Shown: piece after piece, positions 38,444 through 47,099 of the stretch
Layout: each line of letters opens with the position of its first letter
Numbering within the stretch: the stretch's first letter is position 1
Assembly: GCF_025822245.1 (NCBI RefSeq)
Contig: NZ_JACKTL010000016.1
Span: 1 to 47,099, forward strand
Direction: 5' to 3'
Length of the DNA: 47,099 nt
Source of the DNA: Mycolicibacterium hodleri
Lineage (GTDB): Bacteria > Actinomycetota > Actinomycetes > Mycobacteriales > Mycobacteriaceae
Notes under the pieces: generated by a model
What the model was told of the DNA's origin: nothing
Seen by the model: the letters and a program-made list of their open reading frames with translations, nothing else
Database searches by the model: none
Made by a program: the position numbers and the translations under genes

Positions 38444-39334
38444 CTATCCCAGGTTCACGCCGGCGAGTAGATCGGTTTCCCAACCGCGACCGTCCCGAGG
38501 GCCTGCCGTGCCCTCCACCAGCACGTAGTGCTCGTCGGCCGAGATCGGCAAGGCGACGTTGTTCGACAGGGCACCCGCGCGGCCACCCGGTTCCACGGTG
38601 ACCTGCGTGGCATGCGCCCGCAGCGCCGCGACCTTGGCCGCCCGGCTCTCCGGCGCCTCGACCACCGCGTCGACGTCCGCGTCGTCGAGCGCGCCGACCA
38701 CGGCGACGAAGTCGTCGGCCGACACCTTGATCCAATCCGCTGGCAGGTCGACGTCGGCGAGGTCCCGCATGCCGGCCTCGACCGCAGTGCGCGCCATGAC
38801 GGTCCAGTAGAACTTGGGCACCCGCCACGGCTCGCCGGGATGTCCGGTGCCGGCCGCGGCGGCGACGGCGGCCGTCGTGACCTCGTGGGCCCGGATGTGG
38901 TCGGGGTGTCCGTAGCCGCCGTTGGGGTCGTAGGTGACGACGACGTGGGGGCGCAGGTCACGGATGACCGCGACGAGCGCCGCGATCGCGTCTGCCGGGT
39001 CGGCGTCGACGAACCTGCGCCCACCACGGGCGGGCGTGCCGGCCATTCCGGAGTCACGCCACCGTCCCGCACCACCGAGGAAGCGTGGCCCGTCGACCCC
39101 CAATTCCCCTAGCGCGGCGGTCAGTTCACTGATGCGGTAACCGCCGAGCTGATCGGCGGCGTCGGCGGCCAACAGCGCGAAGCGCTCACCGATGACCTCG
39201 CCCTCCTCGCCGAGCGTGCACGTCACCACCTGCACCTGGGCGCCGCGTTCGACGTAGTGCGCGATCGTGGCGCCGGTGGTCAGCGTCTCGTCGTCCGGAT
39301 GCGCATGGACGAACAACAACCGTGGTTTCTCCAT
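38444..39334 (-). CDS. mshB: Mycothiol biosynthesis deacetylase
   Basis: Zinc enzyme that deacetylates GlcNAc-inositol, the second committed step to mycothiol, the main low-molecular-weight thiol (Rv1170). 296 aa with the metal motif VHAHPDDE near residues 10-17 and [13 protein letters not shown], which supplies the third ligand. [13 protein letters not shown] and [16 protein letters not shown] also match the family. ATG at 39334 is favoured over GTG 39340 because TATCTT lies six bases before it. The gene is divergent from clcA. Confidence 0.95.
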   Translation of the reverse strand: MEKPRLLFVHAHPDDETLTTGATIAHYVERGAQVQVVTCTLGEEGEVIGERFALLAADAADQLGGYRISELTAALGELGVDGPRFLGGAGRWRDSGMAGTPARGGRRFVDADPADAIAALVAVIRDLRPHVVVTYDPNGGYGHPDHIRAHEVTTAAVAAAAGTGHPGEPWRVPKFYWTVMARTAVEAGMRDLADVDLPADWIKVSADDFVAVVGALDDADVDAVVEAPESRAAKVAALRAHATQVTVEPGGRAGALSNNVALPISADEHYVLVEGTAGPRDGRGWETDLLAGVNLG

Positions 39335-39356
39335 CCCCACAAGATAGGTTCACCCC
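39335..39356. promoter_or_regulatory. 22-bp divergent region with overlapping mshB and clcA leaderless promoters
   Basis: Minus -10 TATCTT (39346-39341), six bases, mshB ATG. Plus -10 TAGGTT (39345-39350), six bases, clcA GTG. The two hexamers share two base pairs. Confidence 0.55.
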
Positions 39357-40592
39357 GTGACGCGGCGCACCGTTGAGTATGGCTGCGCCGTCGTGGTGAT
39401 CGGTCTGGCGGCCGGCGTCGCGGGGGCGGCGACCACCCTGGTGCTGCACTGGGTCGAACACCTCGTCTACCACTACTCGTTCGGCACGCTGCTGACCGGC
39501 GTCGGTGACAGCAGCCCGATTCGGCGCGCCGTCGGGCCGATGATCGGCGGCGCGCTGGCCGGCCTGGGATGGTGGCTGCTGCGGCGCCACGGCGACGTCC
39601 CCGGGCTGACGGCGACCATCGCCGAACACCGACCCATCCCCCGGTGGCGGATGTCGGTCGACGCCGGACTGCAGGTGCTCCTCGTCGGCTCCGGGGCGTC
39701 CCTCGGGCGCGAGGGTGCGCCGCGCCAGTTGGCCGCCGCACTTGGCGACTGGGGAACGTCGCGATGGTCGCTGACGCCACGGGACCGCGAGATCCTGCTG
39801 GCCTGCGCGGCGGGAGCGGGGCTCGGGGCGGTCTACAGCGTGCCCCTGGGCGGCGCGCTGTTCGCGGTGCGGATCGTGCTGGGCACCTGGCATCCGCGGG
39901 CGGTCGGCACCGCGCTGATCACCTCGAGCCTCGCGGTCGCGGTGTCCTCACCGGTCACCCATCTCGAGCACGCTCTGGTGTGGCCGGACGCGACGCTGTC
40001 GTACCTGTTCGTGCTGCTCGCCTGTGCCGTCGCGCCGCTGGCGGTCGTGGTGGGACTGGCCTTCGACACGGTGACCGCCCTGGCCCGCCCGCGCCCGCAG
40101 AGCCGATCCTGGCTGCTGATCCCGGCGATCGCGGTGGCGGGCCTCGCGACGGGCGTCTGCTCGATCTGGTGGCCGGAATTGCCCGGCAACGGCCGTAGCA
40201 TCCTGACCGTCAGCGTCGACGCCGGCCTGACGCTCGGCGGTGCCGCGGTGATCCTGTTCCTCAAACCCTTGCTGACGGCGCTGTTCCTGCGCGCCGGCGC
40301 GGTCGGCGGCATGATCACCCCCGCCCTGGCGACCGGTGCCGCCGCGGGCACGGTCGCCACGTTGGCGCTGAATCACTTGGCGGGCACGCACTTTCAGGTC
40401 GCCGCGGTGTCGCTCGCGTGCGCCGCCGGCGTGCTGGCCGTCACGCAACGCGCACCGCTGTTCGCCGCGCTCTTCGTCTGGGAACTCGCGCGGCCGCCGC
40501 TGTGGCTGTTCGTCGTGTTCGCCGCCTCGGCGTTCACCTCACACGGGATTTACCTTCTGCGCCAACGGATGTCGACCGTCACGGCCCCTTGA
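39357..40592 (+). CDS. ClC-family chloride channel/antiporter
   Basis: 411 aa, about ten membrane helices. The ClC signature [23 protein letters not shown] (about 110-132) contains the gating Glu of GREG, here followed by Ala instead of the usual Pro. [22 protein letters not shown] and [15 protein letters not shown] are the other selectivity-filter loops. Chloride/proton exchange at the inner membrane is expected. It starts without leader and overlaps the end of lpqW by 14 bases, converging with it. Confidence 0.9.
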   Translation: MTRRTVEYGCAVVVIGLAAGVAGAATTLVLHWVEHLVYHYSFGTLLTGVGDSSPIRRAVGPMIGGALAGLGWWLLRRHGDVPGLTATIAEHRPIPRWRMSVDAGLQVLLVGSGASLGREGAPRQLAAALGDWGTSRWSLTPRDREILLACAAGAGLGAVYSVPLGGALFAVRIVLGTWHPRAVGTALITSSLAVAVSSPVTHLEHALVWPDATLSYLFVLLACAVAPLAVVVGLAFDTVTALARPRPQSRSWLLIPAIAVAGLATGVCSIWWPELPGNGRSILTVSVDAGLTLGGAAVILFLKPLLTALFLRAGAVGGMITPALATGAAAGTVATLALNHLAGTHFQVAAVSLACAAGVLAVTQRAPLFAALFVWELARPPLWLFVVFAASAFTSHGIYLLRQRMSTVTAP

Positions 40593-42456
40593 CCCAGTTG
40601 CCGGCGTCGCCGACGATGCCCACCGGGACGGCGCCCGACAGACTCACGTTCTGCACGTTGGGGGCCGCGGCGACGATCGTGGTGTCCTGCAGGATCGGCA
40701 GCACGGTCGCCATGTTCCACAGTCTCGGTTCGACGGCGGTGAGCACGTCGCCGATCGGCTGGCTGCCGTCGAGCGCGGCGTCGATGTTCGGCTGGATGCT
40801 GCGGTCGCAGATGCCCGTCAGGTTGCTGGGCGCCTGGACGAGCTGATCGGGATCCGACGGCTCCGCGGGTTGCGTCGCCGTGGGTGTGGTGGTGGTCGGA
40901 CGGGGCGACGTCGTGGACGTGGGCGACGGGCTCGACGTCGGGGTGCCGCTCGGCGGGGCGGTCGGCACCGCGGTGGCCTCGAGCGCCGGGCAGCCGAACC
41001 GCGACGCCAGCGCGGTCGCGAGATCGCCGCCGGCCTGGTGCCAGCCGACGATCGCGTCGACGCGGTTCTGGGACAGCGCGTCGCCGTACAGGGTCGGCGG
41101 ATCGAGGGCCAGGACCGACGCCGAGATGCCGACGCTGCGCAGCTGGTCGGCGGCGGTGTTGGCCACGGCCACCGACGTCGGGTCGTTGGCCGCGACCCCG
41201 ATCACGAATCGCAACTGCTCGCCGTCCTTGCTGATGCGGCCCCGGGTCGGCGGTGGAGATCCCGGCGTCGGGGGCGGCATCGGGCTGGTCGAGGACACCT
41301 CCTGCTCGACGGTGTAGCCGCTGGCCTTCAACAAGTCGAGAGCAGCCTCCCGGGACAGAGCCGGCGGCGCAGTGGGCACGTAGCCCGGGTCGGACGGCGA
41401 CCGCACCTGCGCCTGCGCCAACGTCACCGTGTTGTCGCTGCCCGCGCCGACCGCGGCGAGCAGGTCGACGTCGAGCAGACCGAGGATTGCCCGGCGCACC
41501 TGGGTGTCCTGCAGGTCCGGCTGCTGGGCGCGCAGCGTCACCTGCATCACGCGCGGGGTGACGATCCGCGCGGTCCGTACGTCGGGGATGGCACCGAGCT
41601 GGATGAACGCCGCCTGTCCGCCGTGCACCTGCGCGACCTGGGTGTCGCCGTTGCGGATCGAGTCGGCGAGCACGGCGGGCGCTCCCCCACGGCGGAACAG
41701 GATCTGATCCGGCTTGGCGGGTTGGCCCCAGTAGCGGTCGTTGCGCGCCAACAGGATCTCGTCGCGCTGCGGGTCGATGGAGTCGACGCGGAACTGGCCG
41801 CCGGTCACCGGGAGCGCCCGCAGCAGCCCCGCCGCGAACCCGCCGGGCACGTCCTTGACGATGTGGGCGGGCAGGATGTCGTTGAACAGTTCCCGCCACG
41901 CCGGGTAGGGCTGCGAGAACGTCACCACCGCGGTCTTGCCGCCCGCGAGTGACTGCACTCCGGTGATGAGGTCGTATCCCGCCGGGTCGACCACGCCGGG
42001 CGCGCTGACCATCTGGCGCCACAGGTACCAGTAGTCGTCCGCGGCGATCGGGGCGTTGTCCGTCCACTGCGCTTCCGGCCGGATCTGGTAGGTGACGGTG
42101 AACGGATCCTCACTCGTCACGTCCGCCGACAACAGCATGGTGGGGTCGAGTTCCCACCGGGAGCCCGTCGGCGAATCCGGGTCGGGAATGGGCCGGAACG
42201 AACTGGGCAGCACCAGCGAGGCGATCGCGGCGTTCACCGGCGACTGATCCGACAGCAGGTGCGGGTTGAACCCCGGCCCGACGGAGTCGATCGCCATGAT
42301 GATCTGCGACGCCTTCAGCGGCGGCGGGGGTGTGCTCTCCGTGGTCTCGGTGCTCTGCGGCGCCGGCGGCGGGCTGACGGTACACGCCGCCACCAGCATC
42401 AACGTCGACGTCAGTGCACCGGCGACGGAGATGAGTCGTCGCAAGGTCGTCGGCAC
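40579..42456 (-). CDS. lpqW: Lipoprotein LpqW, modulator of PIM/LAM synthesis
   Basis: Extracytoplasmic lipoprotein (Rv1166) that in corynebacteria-mycobacteria influences the branch between polar PIMs and lipoarabinomannan. 625 aa. The signal peptide [23 protein letters not shown] has lipobox VAAC. The mature fold is that of peptide-binding SBP family 5 proteins, including [19 protein letters not shown] and GYDLITGV. A Pro/Thr/Ser-rich linker (about [20 protein letters not shown]) interrupts the C-terminal part. GTG 42456 is supported by TAGCCT seven bases upstream. It is 28 bp after typA; pimE, a PIM enzyme, is 3 kb away. Confidence 0.93.
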   Translation of the reverse strand: MPTTLRRLISVAGALTSTLMLVAACTVSPPPAPQSTETTESTPPPPLKASQIIMAIDSVGPGFNPHLLSDQSPVNAAIASLVLPSSFRPIPDPDSPTGSRWELDPTMLLSADVTSEDPFTVTYQIRPEAQWTDNAPIAADDYWYLWRQMVSAPGVVDPAGYDLITGVQSLAGGKTAVVTFSQPYPAWRELFNDILPAHIVKDVPGGFAAGLLRALPVTGGQFRVDSIDPQRDEILLARNDRYWGQPAKPDQILFRRGGAPAVLADSIRNGDTQVAQVHGGQAAFIQLGAIPDVRTARIVTPRVMQVTLRAQQPDLQDTQVRRAILGLLDVDLLAAVGAGSDNTVTLAQAQVRSPSDPGYVPTAPPALSREAALDLLKASGYTVEQEVSSTSPMPPPTPGSPPPTRGRISKDGEQLRFVIGVAANDPTSVAVANTAADQLRSVGISASVLALDPPTLYGDALSQNRVDAIVGWHQAGGDLATALASRFGCPALEATAVPTAPPSGTPTSSPSPTSTTSPRPTTTTPTATQPAEPSDPDQLVQAPSNLTGICDRSIQPNIDAALDGSQPIGDVLTAVEPRLWNMATVLPILQDTTIVAAAPNVQNVSLSGAVPVGIVGDAGNWVKGP

Positions 42457-42469
42457 GCCCTTCAGGCTA
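42457..42469 (-). promoter_or_regulatory. Leaderless promoter (-10 TAGCCT) of lpqW
   Basis: Minus-strand TAGCCT (42469-42464), seven bases, GTG at 42456. The spacer GAAGGGC could also act as a weak ribosome site on a longer transcript. Confidence 0.4.
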
Positions 42470-42484
42470 TCGGGCCGCGCCGAG

Positions 42485-44386
42485 TCAGCCGCGGGCCTTT
42501 GCCCGGGACTTGGAGCGAGCCCGCGCACTCGCCGCCAACTCCACCTTGCGCACCCGCACGACCTCCGGCGTCACCTCGACGCACTCGTCTTCGGCGCAGA
42601 ATTCCATCGCCTGCTCCAGACCCATCTCGAGCGGACGTGCCAACGTCTCGAAGACGTCGGCGGTCGAGGACCGCATGTTGGTCAGCTTCTTCTCGCGGGT
42701 CGCGTTGATGTCGAGGTCCTCGGCGCGGGGGTTGATGCCCACCACCTGACCCTCGTAGGTGTCGTCACCCGGCTCGACGAAGAACTGCCCGCGGTCCGAC
42801 AGCTGGGTCATCGCGAACGGCGTGATCTTCCCGGAGCGATCCGAGACCAGCGAGCCGGTGTGGCGGGCCCGAATCTCACCCGCCCACGGGCGGTACCCCT
42901 CGAACACCGCGTTGGCGATGCCGGTCCCACGGGTCAGCGTCAGGAAGTCGGTTCGGAAGCCGATCAACCCGCGGCTGGGAACGATGAAGTCCATGCGCAC
43001 CCACCCCGCGGCGTGGTTGGCCATCTCCTCCATGCGGCCCTTGCGCCCGGCCATCAGCTGGGTGACCGCGCCGACGAACTCCTCGGGACAGTCGATCGTC
43101 ATCGCTTCGAACGGCTCGTGCACCTTGCCGTCGACGGTCCGCGTGACCACCTGCGGCTTGCCGACGGTCAGCTCGAAACCCTCGCGGCGCATCTGCTCGA
43201 CGAGGATCGCCAGCGCCAATTCGCCACGGCCCTGCACCTCCCAGGCGTCGGGCCGGTCGATGTCGACGACCTTGATCGACACGTTGCCGACCAGTTCGCT
43301 GTCGAGGCGGGCCTTCACCATGCGGGCGGTCAGCTTGTGTCCGGAGACCTTGCCCGCCAGCGGAGAGGTGTTGGTGCCGATGGTGACCGAGATGGCCGGT
43401 TCGTCGACGGTGATGCGCGGCAGCGCGTGCGCATGCTCGACGTCGGCGAGGGTGTCGCCGATCATGATCTCGGGCATGCCCGCCACGGCGACGATGTCGC
43501 CGGCCACCGCTTCGCTGGTGCTGGTCCGCTCGACGCCTTCGGTGGCCAGGAGCTCGGTGATCTTGGCATTGGTGATGACGGGATGGCCGTCCACCTCGCG
43601 CATCCACGCGACCTGCTGACCCTTCTTGATCCGACCCTTGTAGATGCGGATGAGCGCGAGCCGGCCCAGGAAGGCCGAGGCGTCCAGGTTGGTCACCAGG
43701 GCCTGCAGCGGGGCCTCCGGGTCGCCCTCGGGCTCCGGGATGTGCTCGAGCAGCACGTCGAAGAGCACGTCGAGGTTCTCGCCGTCGGGGTTCTCGCCGT
43801 TGGCGGGCTGGTTGGTGCTCGCGATGCCGGCGCGGCCCGAGGCGTACAGCGTCGGCAGTCCGAGCGCGAACTCGGCCGCCTTCTGCGCTTCCTCGTCGAG
43901 ATCGGACGCGACGTCCAGCAGCAGGTCGTGGCTCTCGGAGACCACCTCCGCGATCCGGGCGTCGGGCCGGTCGGTCTTGTTGACGCAGACGATCACCGGC
44001 AGGTGGGCGCTCAACGCCTTGCGCAACACGAAGCGGGTCTGCGGCAACGGGCCCTCGGACGCGTCGACCAGCAGTAGCACGCCGTCGACCATCGACAGAC
44101 CGCGTTCGACCTCGCCACCGAAGTCGGCGTGGCCCGGGGTGTCGATGACGTTGATCACCGTCATCGTGCCGTCCGGGTTCAGCCGGTGCACCGCGGTGTT
44201 CTTCGCCAGGATGGTGATGCCCTTTTCCTTCTCCAGGTCACCGGAGTCCATCAGGCGTTCCACCGCGTCGTCACCGCGGTGAGTCAATGCTCCGGACTGC
44301 CGGAGCATGGCGTCGACGAGCGTGGTCTTACCGTGGTCGACGTGAGCGACGATGGCGACATTGCGAAAGTTGGGGCGTGAATCCAC
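42485..44386 (-). CDS. typA: Translational GTPase TypA/BipA
   Basis: Ribosome-associated GTPase of the EF-G type (Rv1165), involved in ribosome assembly and stress growth. 633 aa. [12 protein letters not shown] (G1), the [15 protein letters not shown]3 region and NKTDRPDAR (G4) lie in the N-terminal domain. EF-Tu-like domain 2, the [20 protein letters not shown] region and the TypA-specific C-terminus follow, ending in an Arg/Lys-rich tail. GTG at 44386 is chosen from two adjacent GTGs because GACAAT lies six bases before it. Confidence 0.96.
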   Translation of the reverse strand: MDSRPNFRNVAIVAHVDHGKTTLVDAMLRQSGALTHRGDDAVERLMDSGDLEKEKGITILAKNTAVHRLNPDGTMTVINVIDTPGHADFGGEVERGLSMVDGVLLLVDASEGPLPQTRFVLRKALSAHLPVIVCVNKTDRPDARIAEVVSESHDLLLDVASDLDEEAQKAAEFALGLPTLYASGRAGIASTNQPANGENPDGENLDVLFDVLLEHIPEPEGDPEAPLQALVTNLDASAFLGRLALIRIYKGRIKKGQQVAWMREVDGHPVITNAKITELLATEGVERTSTSEAVAGDIVAVAGMPEIMIGDTLADVEHAHALPRITVDEPAISVTIGTNTSPLAGKVSGHKLTARMVKARLDSELVGNVSIKVVDIDRPDAWEVQGRGELALAILVEQMRREGFELTVGKPQVVTRTVDGKVHEPFEAMTIDCPEEFVGAVTQLMAGRKGRMEEMANHAAGWVRMDFIVPSRGLIGFRTDFLTLTRGTGIANAVFEGYRPWAGEIRARHTGSLVSDRSGKITPFAMTQLSDRGQFFVEPGDDTYEGQVVGINPRAEDLDINATREKKLTNMRSSTADVFETLARPLEMGLEQAMEFCAEDECVEVTPEVVRVRKVELAASARARSKSRAKARG

Positions 44387-44459
44387 CACCAGATTGTCGC
44401 AGCGCAGGTATGCAATCGCGAAAACGGCGGGTTCGGCCCGTGGGCGTGGAGCGGGTGAA

Positions 44460-44627
44460 GTGAAGCCGTCGGAGTTCGCCACGCTCAAGGCGAAGAAGAA
44501 GTGCTGCCGAAGCAAACCCCGCTGCAAGCGCTGCCCACTCGTTCTCCACAAGGTGCACAAAGCCGAGTTGGCCGGGGTGCGTGGCAAGGAGCTGGACAAG
44601 GTGTTCAAGCGGGCCAGAAAGGCCTGA
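44460..44627 (+). CDS. Basic Cys-rich small protein, 55 aa
   Basis: KKKCCRSKPRCKRCPLVLHKV gives a CC-x4-C-x2-C cluster in a lysine/arginine-rich context, likely a structural metal site and possibly nucleic-acid or ribosome binding (inference). I believe it recurs as a conserved hypothetical beside typA in mycobacteria. The GTG at 44460 starts VKPSEFATLKAKKK; upstream codons are not protein-like. It is divergent from typA with 73 bases between starts. Confidence 0.72.
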   Translation: MKPSEFATLKAKKKCCRSKPRCKRCPLVLHKVHKAELAGVRGKELDKVFKRARKA

Positions 44628-44741
44628 CCACCAGCGCCGATGCCGGCACACCTGGGAACTGCTCCACCCCCATGGGAGGGTCTCGATTGCGACGGTCGTC
44701 GGGGCGGCCGTCGAGCGGCCCTGGCGACCCCGCGGCCTCGG

Positions 44742-44775
44742 CGATCCGCCCGGGTCCGCGGCACCGGGCGGATCG
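44742..44775. terminator. Terminator-like 12-bp inverted repeat
   Basis: CGATCCGCCCGG (44742-44753) and its exact complement (44764-44775) around a ten-base loop lie between the 55-aa protein gene and the converging mutT2. The rest of 44628-44801 shows nothing else. Confidence 0.75.
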
Positions 44776-44801
44776 GACCTCCGCGCGCGGTGTGCGCCAT
44801 G

Positions 44802-45200
44802 TCACCGCCTCGGGACGGCCAGCACGGCCGCCAGGTCGGCCAGCCAGGCTCGGTCGGCGGGCACCCAGTCGAGCGCGTCGAGCTCGGCCGCCGTCACCCA
44901 GCGCAGCGCGCGATGGTCCCGAGCCGACACGCTGCCGCCGGTCTGCGTGACGAGGAACGCCCGCAGAATCGTCGACTCGTCGAGCACGACGTCGGCACCC
45001 AGCCGCGCACCGACGCTGACCTGGACGCCGAGTTCCTCGTCGAGTTCGCGTGCCAGCGCCGCGGCGTCGCTCTCCCCCGGCGCCGCCTTGCCGCCGGGCA
45101 GTTCCCACAGTCCGGCGAGTTCGGGTGGCCGGTCTCGTTGGGCCACCAGGAGATTGGGGCCGACGATCAACGCGCCCGCGACGACGATCTGGTTCGGCAC
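44802..45200 (-). CDS. mutT2: NUDIX (d)NTP pyrophosphatase MutT2
   Basis: Sanitises oxidised or modified nucleotides (Rv1160; known to act on dCTP/5-methyl-dCTP and 8-oxo-GTP). 132 aa with a perfect Nudix box, [24 protein letters not shown], directly after [17 protein letters not shown] ends the fold. GTG at 45200 ([11 protein letters not shown]) agrees with the homologue. It is transcribed divergently from the pterin dehydratase across a palindromic 24-bp region. Confidence 0.93.
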   Translation of the reverse strand: MPNQIVVAGALIVGPNLLVAQRDRPPELAGLWELPGGKAAPGESDAAALARELDEELGVQVSVGARLGADVVLDESTILRAFLVTQTGGSVSARDHRALRWVTAAELDALDWVPADRAWLADLAAVLAVPRR

Positions 45201-45224
45201 GCTGCGACGGTATACCGTCGCAGC
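45201..45224. promoter_or_regulatory. Perfect 24-bp palindrome: symmetric bidirectional leaderless promoter
   Basis: The half-site GCTGCGACGGTA is followed by its exact complement. On each strand TACCGT is followed by CGCAGC (six bases) and then the start codon: GTG 45200 on minus, ATG 45225 on plus. The palindrome fills the intergenic space exactly. Confidence 0.75.
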
Positions 45225-45506
45225 ATGGCCGTGTTGACCGACGAACAGGTGGACGCCGCGCTGGCGGACCTGGAGGGCTGGGAGCGCTCCGACGGGGCCC
45301 TGCGACGCTCGGTGAAGTTCCCCGCGTTCCTGGACGGCATCGACGCCGTGCGTCGCGTCGGCGAACACGCCGAACGCGAAGACCACCATCCCGACATCGA
45401 CATCCGTTGGCGGACAGTCGCTTTCGTCCTCGTCACGCACTCGGAGGGCGGCATTACCGCTAAGGACGTCGCGATGGCGGGCGACATCAACCGGATCGTC
45501 GGCTGA
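45225..45506 (+). CDS. 4a-hydroxytetrahydrobiopterin dehydratase (pterin-4a-carbinolamine dehydratase)
   Basis: 93 aa, corresponding to the Rv1159A position. The catalytic motif [11 protein letters not shown] (about 50-60) matches the family pattern of His-His-Pro and downstream Trp, preceded by [17 protein letters not shown]. The enzyme dehydrates pterin carbinolamine; the physiological pterin in mycobacteria, perhaps molybdopterin- or folate-related, is uncertain. Its 3' end overlaps that of pimE by 20 bases. Confidence 0.93.
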   Translation: MAVLTDEQVDAALADLEGWERSDGALRRSVKFPAFLDGIDAVRRVGEHAEREDHHPDIDIRWRTVAFVLVTHSEGGITAKDVAMAGDINRIVG

Positions 45507-46683
45507 CCAGCGCGAGGTAGGCCAGCGTCGCCAACGCCGCCACTACGTACAGCGAGCCGAACAGGTCGGCGTACCACGGCCGACCGTTCATCCGGCCGGT
45601 GTCGCCGGCGAACGTCACCAGCCACGGCGAGCCGAGGTAACCCAGCGCCACCCACCCCCAGCCGACCCACCGGGCACCCGGCCGGGCCGGGCCCAGGATC
45701 AGCCACATGGCCAGCGGCAGCATCCACACCCAGTGGTGGGTCCAGCTGATGGGTGAGATCAGCAAACCGAACACCATCACCACGACGATCCGGCCGAGTG
45801 CGTCGTCGGCTCCGACGCGCCACCATGCTGCCAGGCTCAGCACCGTCGTGAGCGCCACCGCGACGAGCAGCGGCACGCCGTACCCGACGTCGTGTCCCGC
45901 CACGTAGCCCACGACGCCACGCAGCGACTGGTTCATCTGCGTGTCGACGACGCCGACCCGGTCCGCGTTGCCGAGGAGGTCGGTGAAGTAGAACTGGGCC
46001 TGGGCCCCGCCCAGGGCGATCGACGCCGCCACGGTGGCGCCGAACACCGCGACCGACAGCAGGACGACGCCCCACCGCCGCGCGCCGACGAAGTACGCGC
46101 CGGCCACCGCGGGCGTGAGCTTCATTCCGGTCGCCAGCCCCACCAGCAGTCCGGACACCCACCACCGGGTGCTGACCACCGCGTAGAGCACCGCGACCAT
46201 GAGCAGCGCGCCGATCTGGCCGAGTTCGAAGAGGTGGCGTACCGGTTCGAACCAGATCGCGAGCGCGGTCCACGCCATCGCGTGCCGGGCGTCGGGCCTG
46301 CCCAGCAACCGCAGGACCAGCGCCGCCGAGCCGTAGAGCGCCGCCACGGTGCCCAGCTGCCACCCCAGGGCGACGACGGGGAACGGCAGGAAGTGCAGCG
46401 GATAGAACACCACCCCCGCGAACGGCGGATAGGTGAACTGCAACGGCAGCGGCGGGATCGCCGGGTGGTAGACGAAGTCGTAGAGGCCGCCGTCGCGCAT
46501 GGTGGCGGCGCCGTCGACGTAGACGTGCAGGTCGATGAAGTTGGTGCCGTTGGGCGCCAGGTAGGTGACGGCGAAACGCGCGACGAGGCTGAGGACGAGA
46601 AGGTACGGCGCGGCGCTCGCCAGCCGGTGGCGCGGCGCCGCGGTGACGACGGCGGGGTCGTCGACCTGTGTCTGTTTCGTTAT
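45487..46683 (-). CDS. pimE: Polyprenol-phosphate-mannose-dependent alpha-1,2-mannosyltransferase PimE; no canonical start
   Basis: GT-C membrane enzyme that adds mannose in AcPIM4 to AcPIM5 synthesis (Rv1159). About ten membrane helices; [44 protein letters not shown] and [17 protein letters not shown] match the family. The conserved first helix and loop [29 protein letters not shown], including the probable catalytic Asp, are coded upstream of the first ATG (46500). From the in-frame TGA at 46738-46740 to that ATG no ATG, GTG or TTG exists. TACAGT seven bases before an ATA at 46683 suggests initiation there; CTG at 46623 is an alternative. Confidence 0.85.
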   Translation of the reverse strand: MTKQTQVDDPAVVTAAPRHRLASAAPYLLVLSLVARFAVTYLAPNGTNFIDLHVYVDGAATMRDGGLYDFVYHPAIPPLPLQFTYPPFAGVVFYPLHFLPFPVVALGWQLGTVAALYGSAALVLRLLGRPDARHAMAWTALAIWFEPVRHLFELGQIGALLMVAVLYAVVSTRWWVSGLLVGLATGMKLTPAVAGAYFVGARRWGVVLLSVAVFGATVAASIALGGAQAQFYFTDLLGNADRVGVVDTQMNQSLRGVVGYVAGHDVGYGVPLLVAVALTTVLSLAAWWRVGADDALGRIVVVMVFGLLISPISWTHHWVWMLPLAMWLILGPARPGARWVGWGWVALGYLGSPWLVTFAGDTGRMNGRPWYADLFGSLYVVAALATLAYLALVSRRSG

Positions 46684-46696
46684 CCCACCGACTGTA
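46684..46696 (-). promoter_or_regulatory. Leaderless-type promoter (-10 TACAGT) of pimE
   Basis: Minus-strand TACAGT (46696-46691) and seven bases place the transcript 5' end at or next to ATA 46683. Confidence 0.45.
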
Positions 46697-46792
46697 GTTT
46701 CCGCCGGCCGCCCGCCGGCGTCGGCGGGTCCGTTCGGTCACCATCGGCCGTCATAGCCATAACGGTTGAGTAAATGCCACACGTGTCACTTG

Positions 46793-46810
46793 AGTAACTC
46801 CAGTAACTCC
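46793..46810 (+). promoter_or_regulatory. Direct repeat GTAAC-N4-GTAAC, possible MtrA site
   Basis: AGTAACTCC occurs twice in tandem (46793-46801, 46802-46810), with a third related TTGAGTAA at 46766-46773. The nine-bp spacing equals that reported for MtrA response-regulator sites in actinobacteria. Confidence 0.5.
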
Positions 46811-46811
46811 G

Positions 46812-46817
46812 TAGCTT
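46812..46817 (+). promoter_or_regulatory. Candidate -10 (TAGCTT) of the Ala/Pro-rich secreted protein
   Basis: TAGCTT just after the GTAAC repeats predicts a start near 46824 and a 30-base leader with GGGAGA before the ATG. Confidence 0.4.
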
Positions 46818-46853
46818 CGGTTTCAGACGTGTCACCAACCGATCGGGAGAACC

Positions 46854-47099
46854 ATGCACTTCGCCAGAAAAGCCCTTGCTACCAGCGTGATTGCGGCCGC
46901 GTGCGCGGCGCCGGGGGCACTGCTGCTCAGCGCCACCGCGTCGGCCGATCCCGTTCCGGCGCCCGCGCCCGCCATGCCGAACATCCCGTTCCTCAACGGC
47001 ATCTCGCCGGCCAACGCGCCGGCGATGTTGCAGGGCCTCGCGTCGGCCTTCACGGGCGCCGCCCAGCCGGCCGCCGCTCCCGCCGCCGCACCCGCGCCG
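46854..47099 (+). CDS. Secreted Ala/Pro-rich protein (Rv1158c-like), N-terminal part
   Basis: ATG at 46854 with GGGAGA four bases upstream opens MHFARKALATSVIAACAAPG, a signal peptide ending at SATASADP (cleavage near residue 32). The mature start is PVPAPAPAMPNIPFLNGISP followed by an Ala/Pro-rich chain that runs off the window end. Rv1158c in M. tuberculosis has the same place and style. Function is unknown. Confidence 0.82.
   Translation, partial: MHFARKALATSVIAAACAAPGALLLSATASADPVPAPAPAMPNIPFLNGISPANAPAMLQGLASAFTGAAQPAAAPAAAPAP

Noticed and set aside
44387..44800. N-terminal extension of typA
   Set aside because: Would cover the divergent 55-aa gene; GTPase similarity starts at [15 protein letters not shown], just after 44386.

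Overview
The window is high-GC actinobacterial chromosome, almost certainly from a non-tuberculous, probably rapid-growing Mycobacterium/Mycolicibacterium. Evidence is the lineage-specific gene set (glgM, gpgS, fbiC, mshB, lpqW, pimE, fdxC, fadD36) and an order that, from memory of M. tuberculosis, follows roughly Rv1213 (glgC) down to Rv1158c with deletions and replacements. No tRNA, rRNA, CRISPR array, transposase or prophage gene was seen.

Layout. 1-804: the tail of a 13E12-type HNH protein carrying a perfect 72-bp tandem duplication, then a small Cys-rich protein. 801-9096: glucan and envelope metabolism (glgC, divergent glgM, DUF3117, tagA, a DivIVA-like protein, gpgS, folP2, fadD6, a LOG-family protein). 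9171-16377: accessory block between conserved neighbours: a regulator-like TPR protein without HTH, a 772-aa WXG-type ESX substrate candidate coupled to a lipoprotein, a second secreted-type protein with a YxxxD motif, and an ABC-F ATPase with an attenuator-like leader. 16384-22930: divergent dapE/dapD, a GH27 lipoprotein, a VOC protein, fadD36, a NUDIX hydrolase and a GH114-like lipoprotein. 22939-27212: proline catabolism (putB, rocA) with divergent regulator pruC. 27292-31552: dapC-fdxC, a PadR regulator with a palindromic operator, fadH. 31608-36625: YceI, P1 peptidase, DUF2231, fbiC. 36745-47099: Thr/Pro-rich secreted protein, a small membrane protein and new 35-codon ORF, mshB, clcA, typA-lpqW, a Cys-rich 55-aa protein, mutT2, a pterin dehydratase, pimE and an Ala/Pro-rich secreted protein cut by the window end.

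Three of the four late lysine/DAP pathway steps (dapD, dapC, dapE) lie here, with envelope-building genes (gpgS, lpqW, pimE), redox cofactors (mshB mycothiol, fbiC F420) and proline use. The strongest cross-window signal is transcriptional. About twenty starts have a -10-like hexamer (TANNNT or close) ending 6-8 bases before the start codon, which predicts leaderless mRNAs and fixes several ambiguous starts. The most unusual items are: a perfect 24-bp palindrome forming the whole mutT2/phhB intergenic region with symmetric leaderless promoters; pimE, whose reading frame has no ATG/GTG/TTG before its conserved N-terminal region and whose promoter points to an ATA codon; dapC and the Rv1171-like gene, which appear to start at CTG in CTGA overlaps; and the ABC-F leader. 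All functional calls rest on reading motifs and remembered homologues; no search was run.
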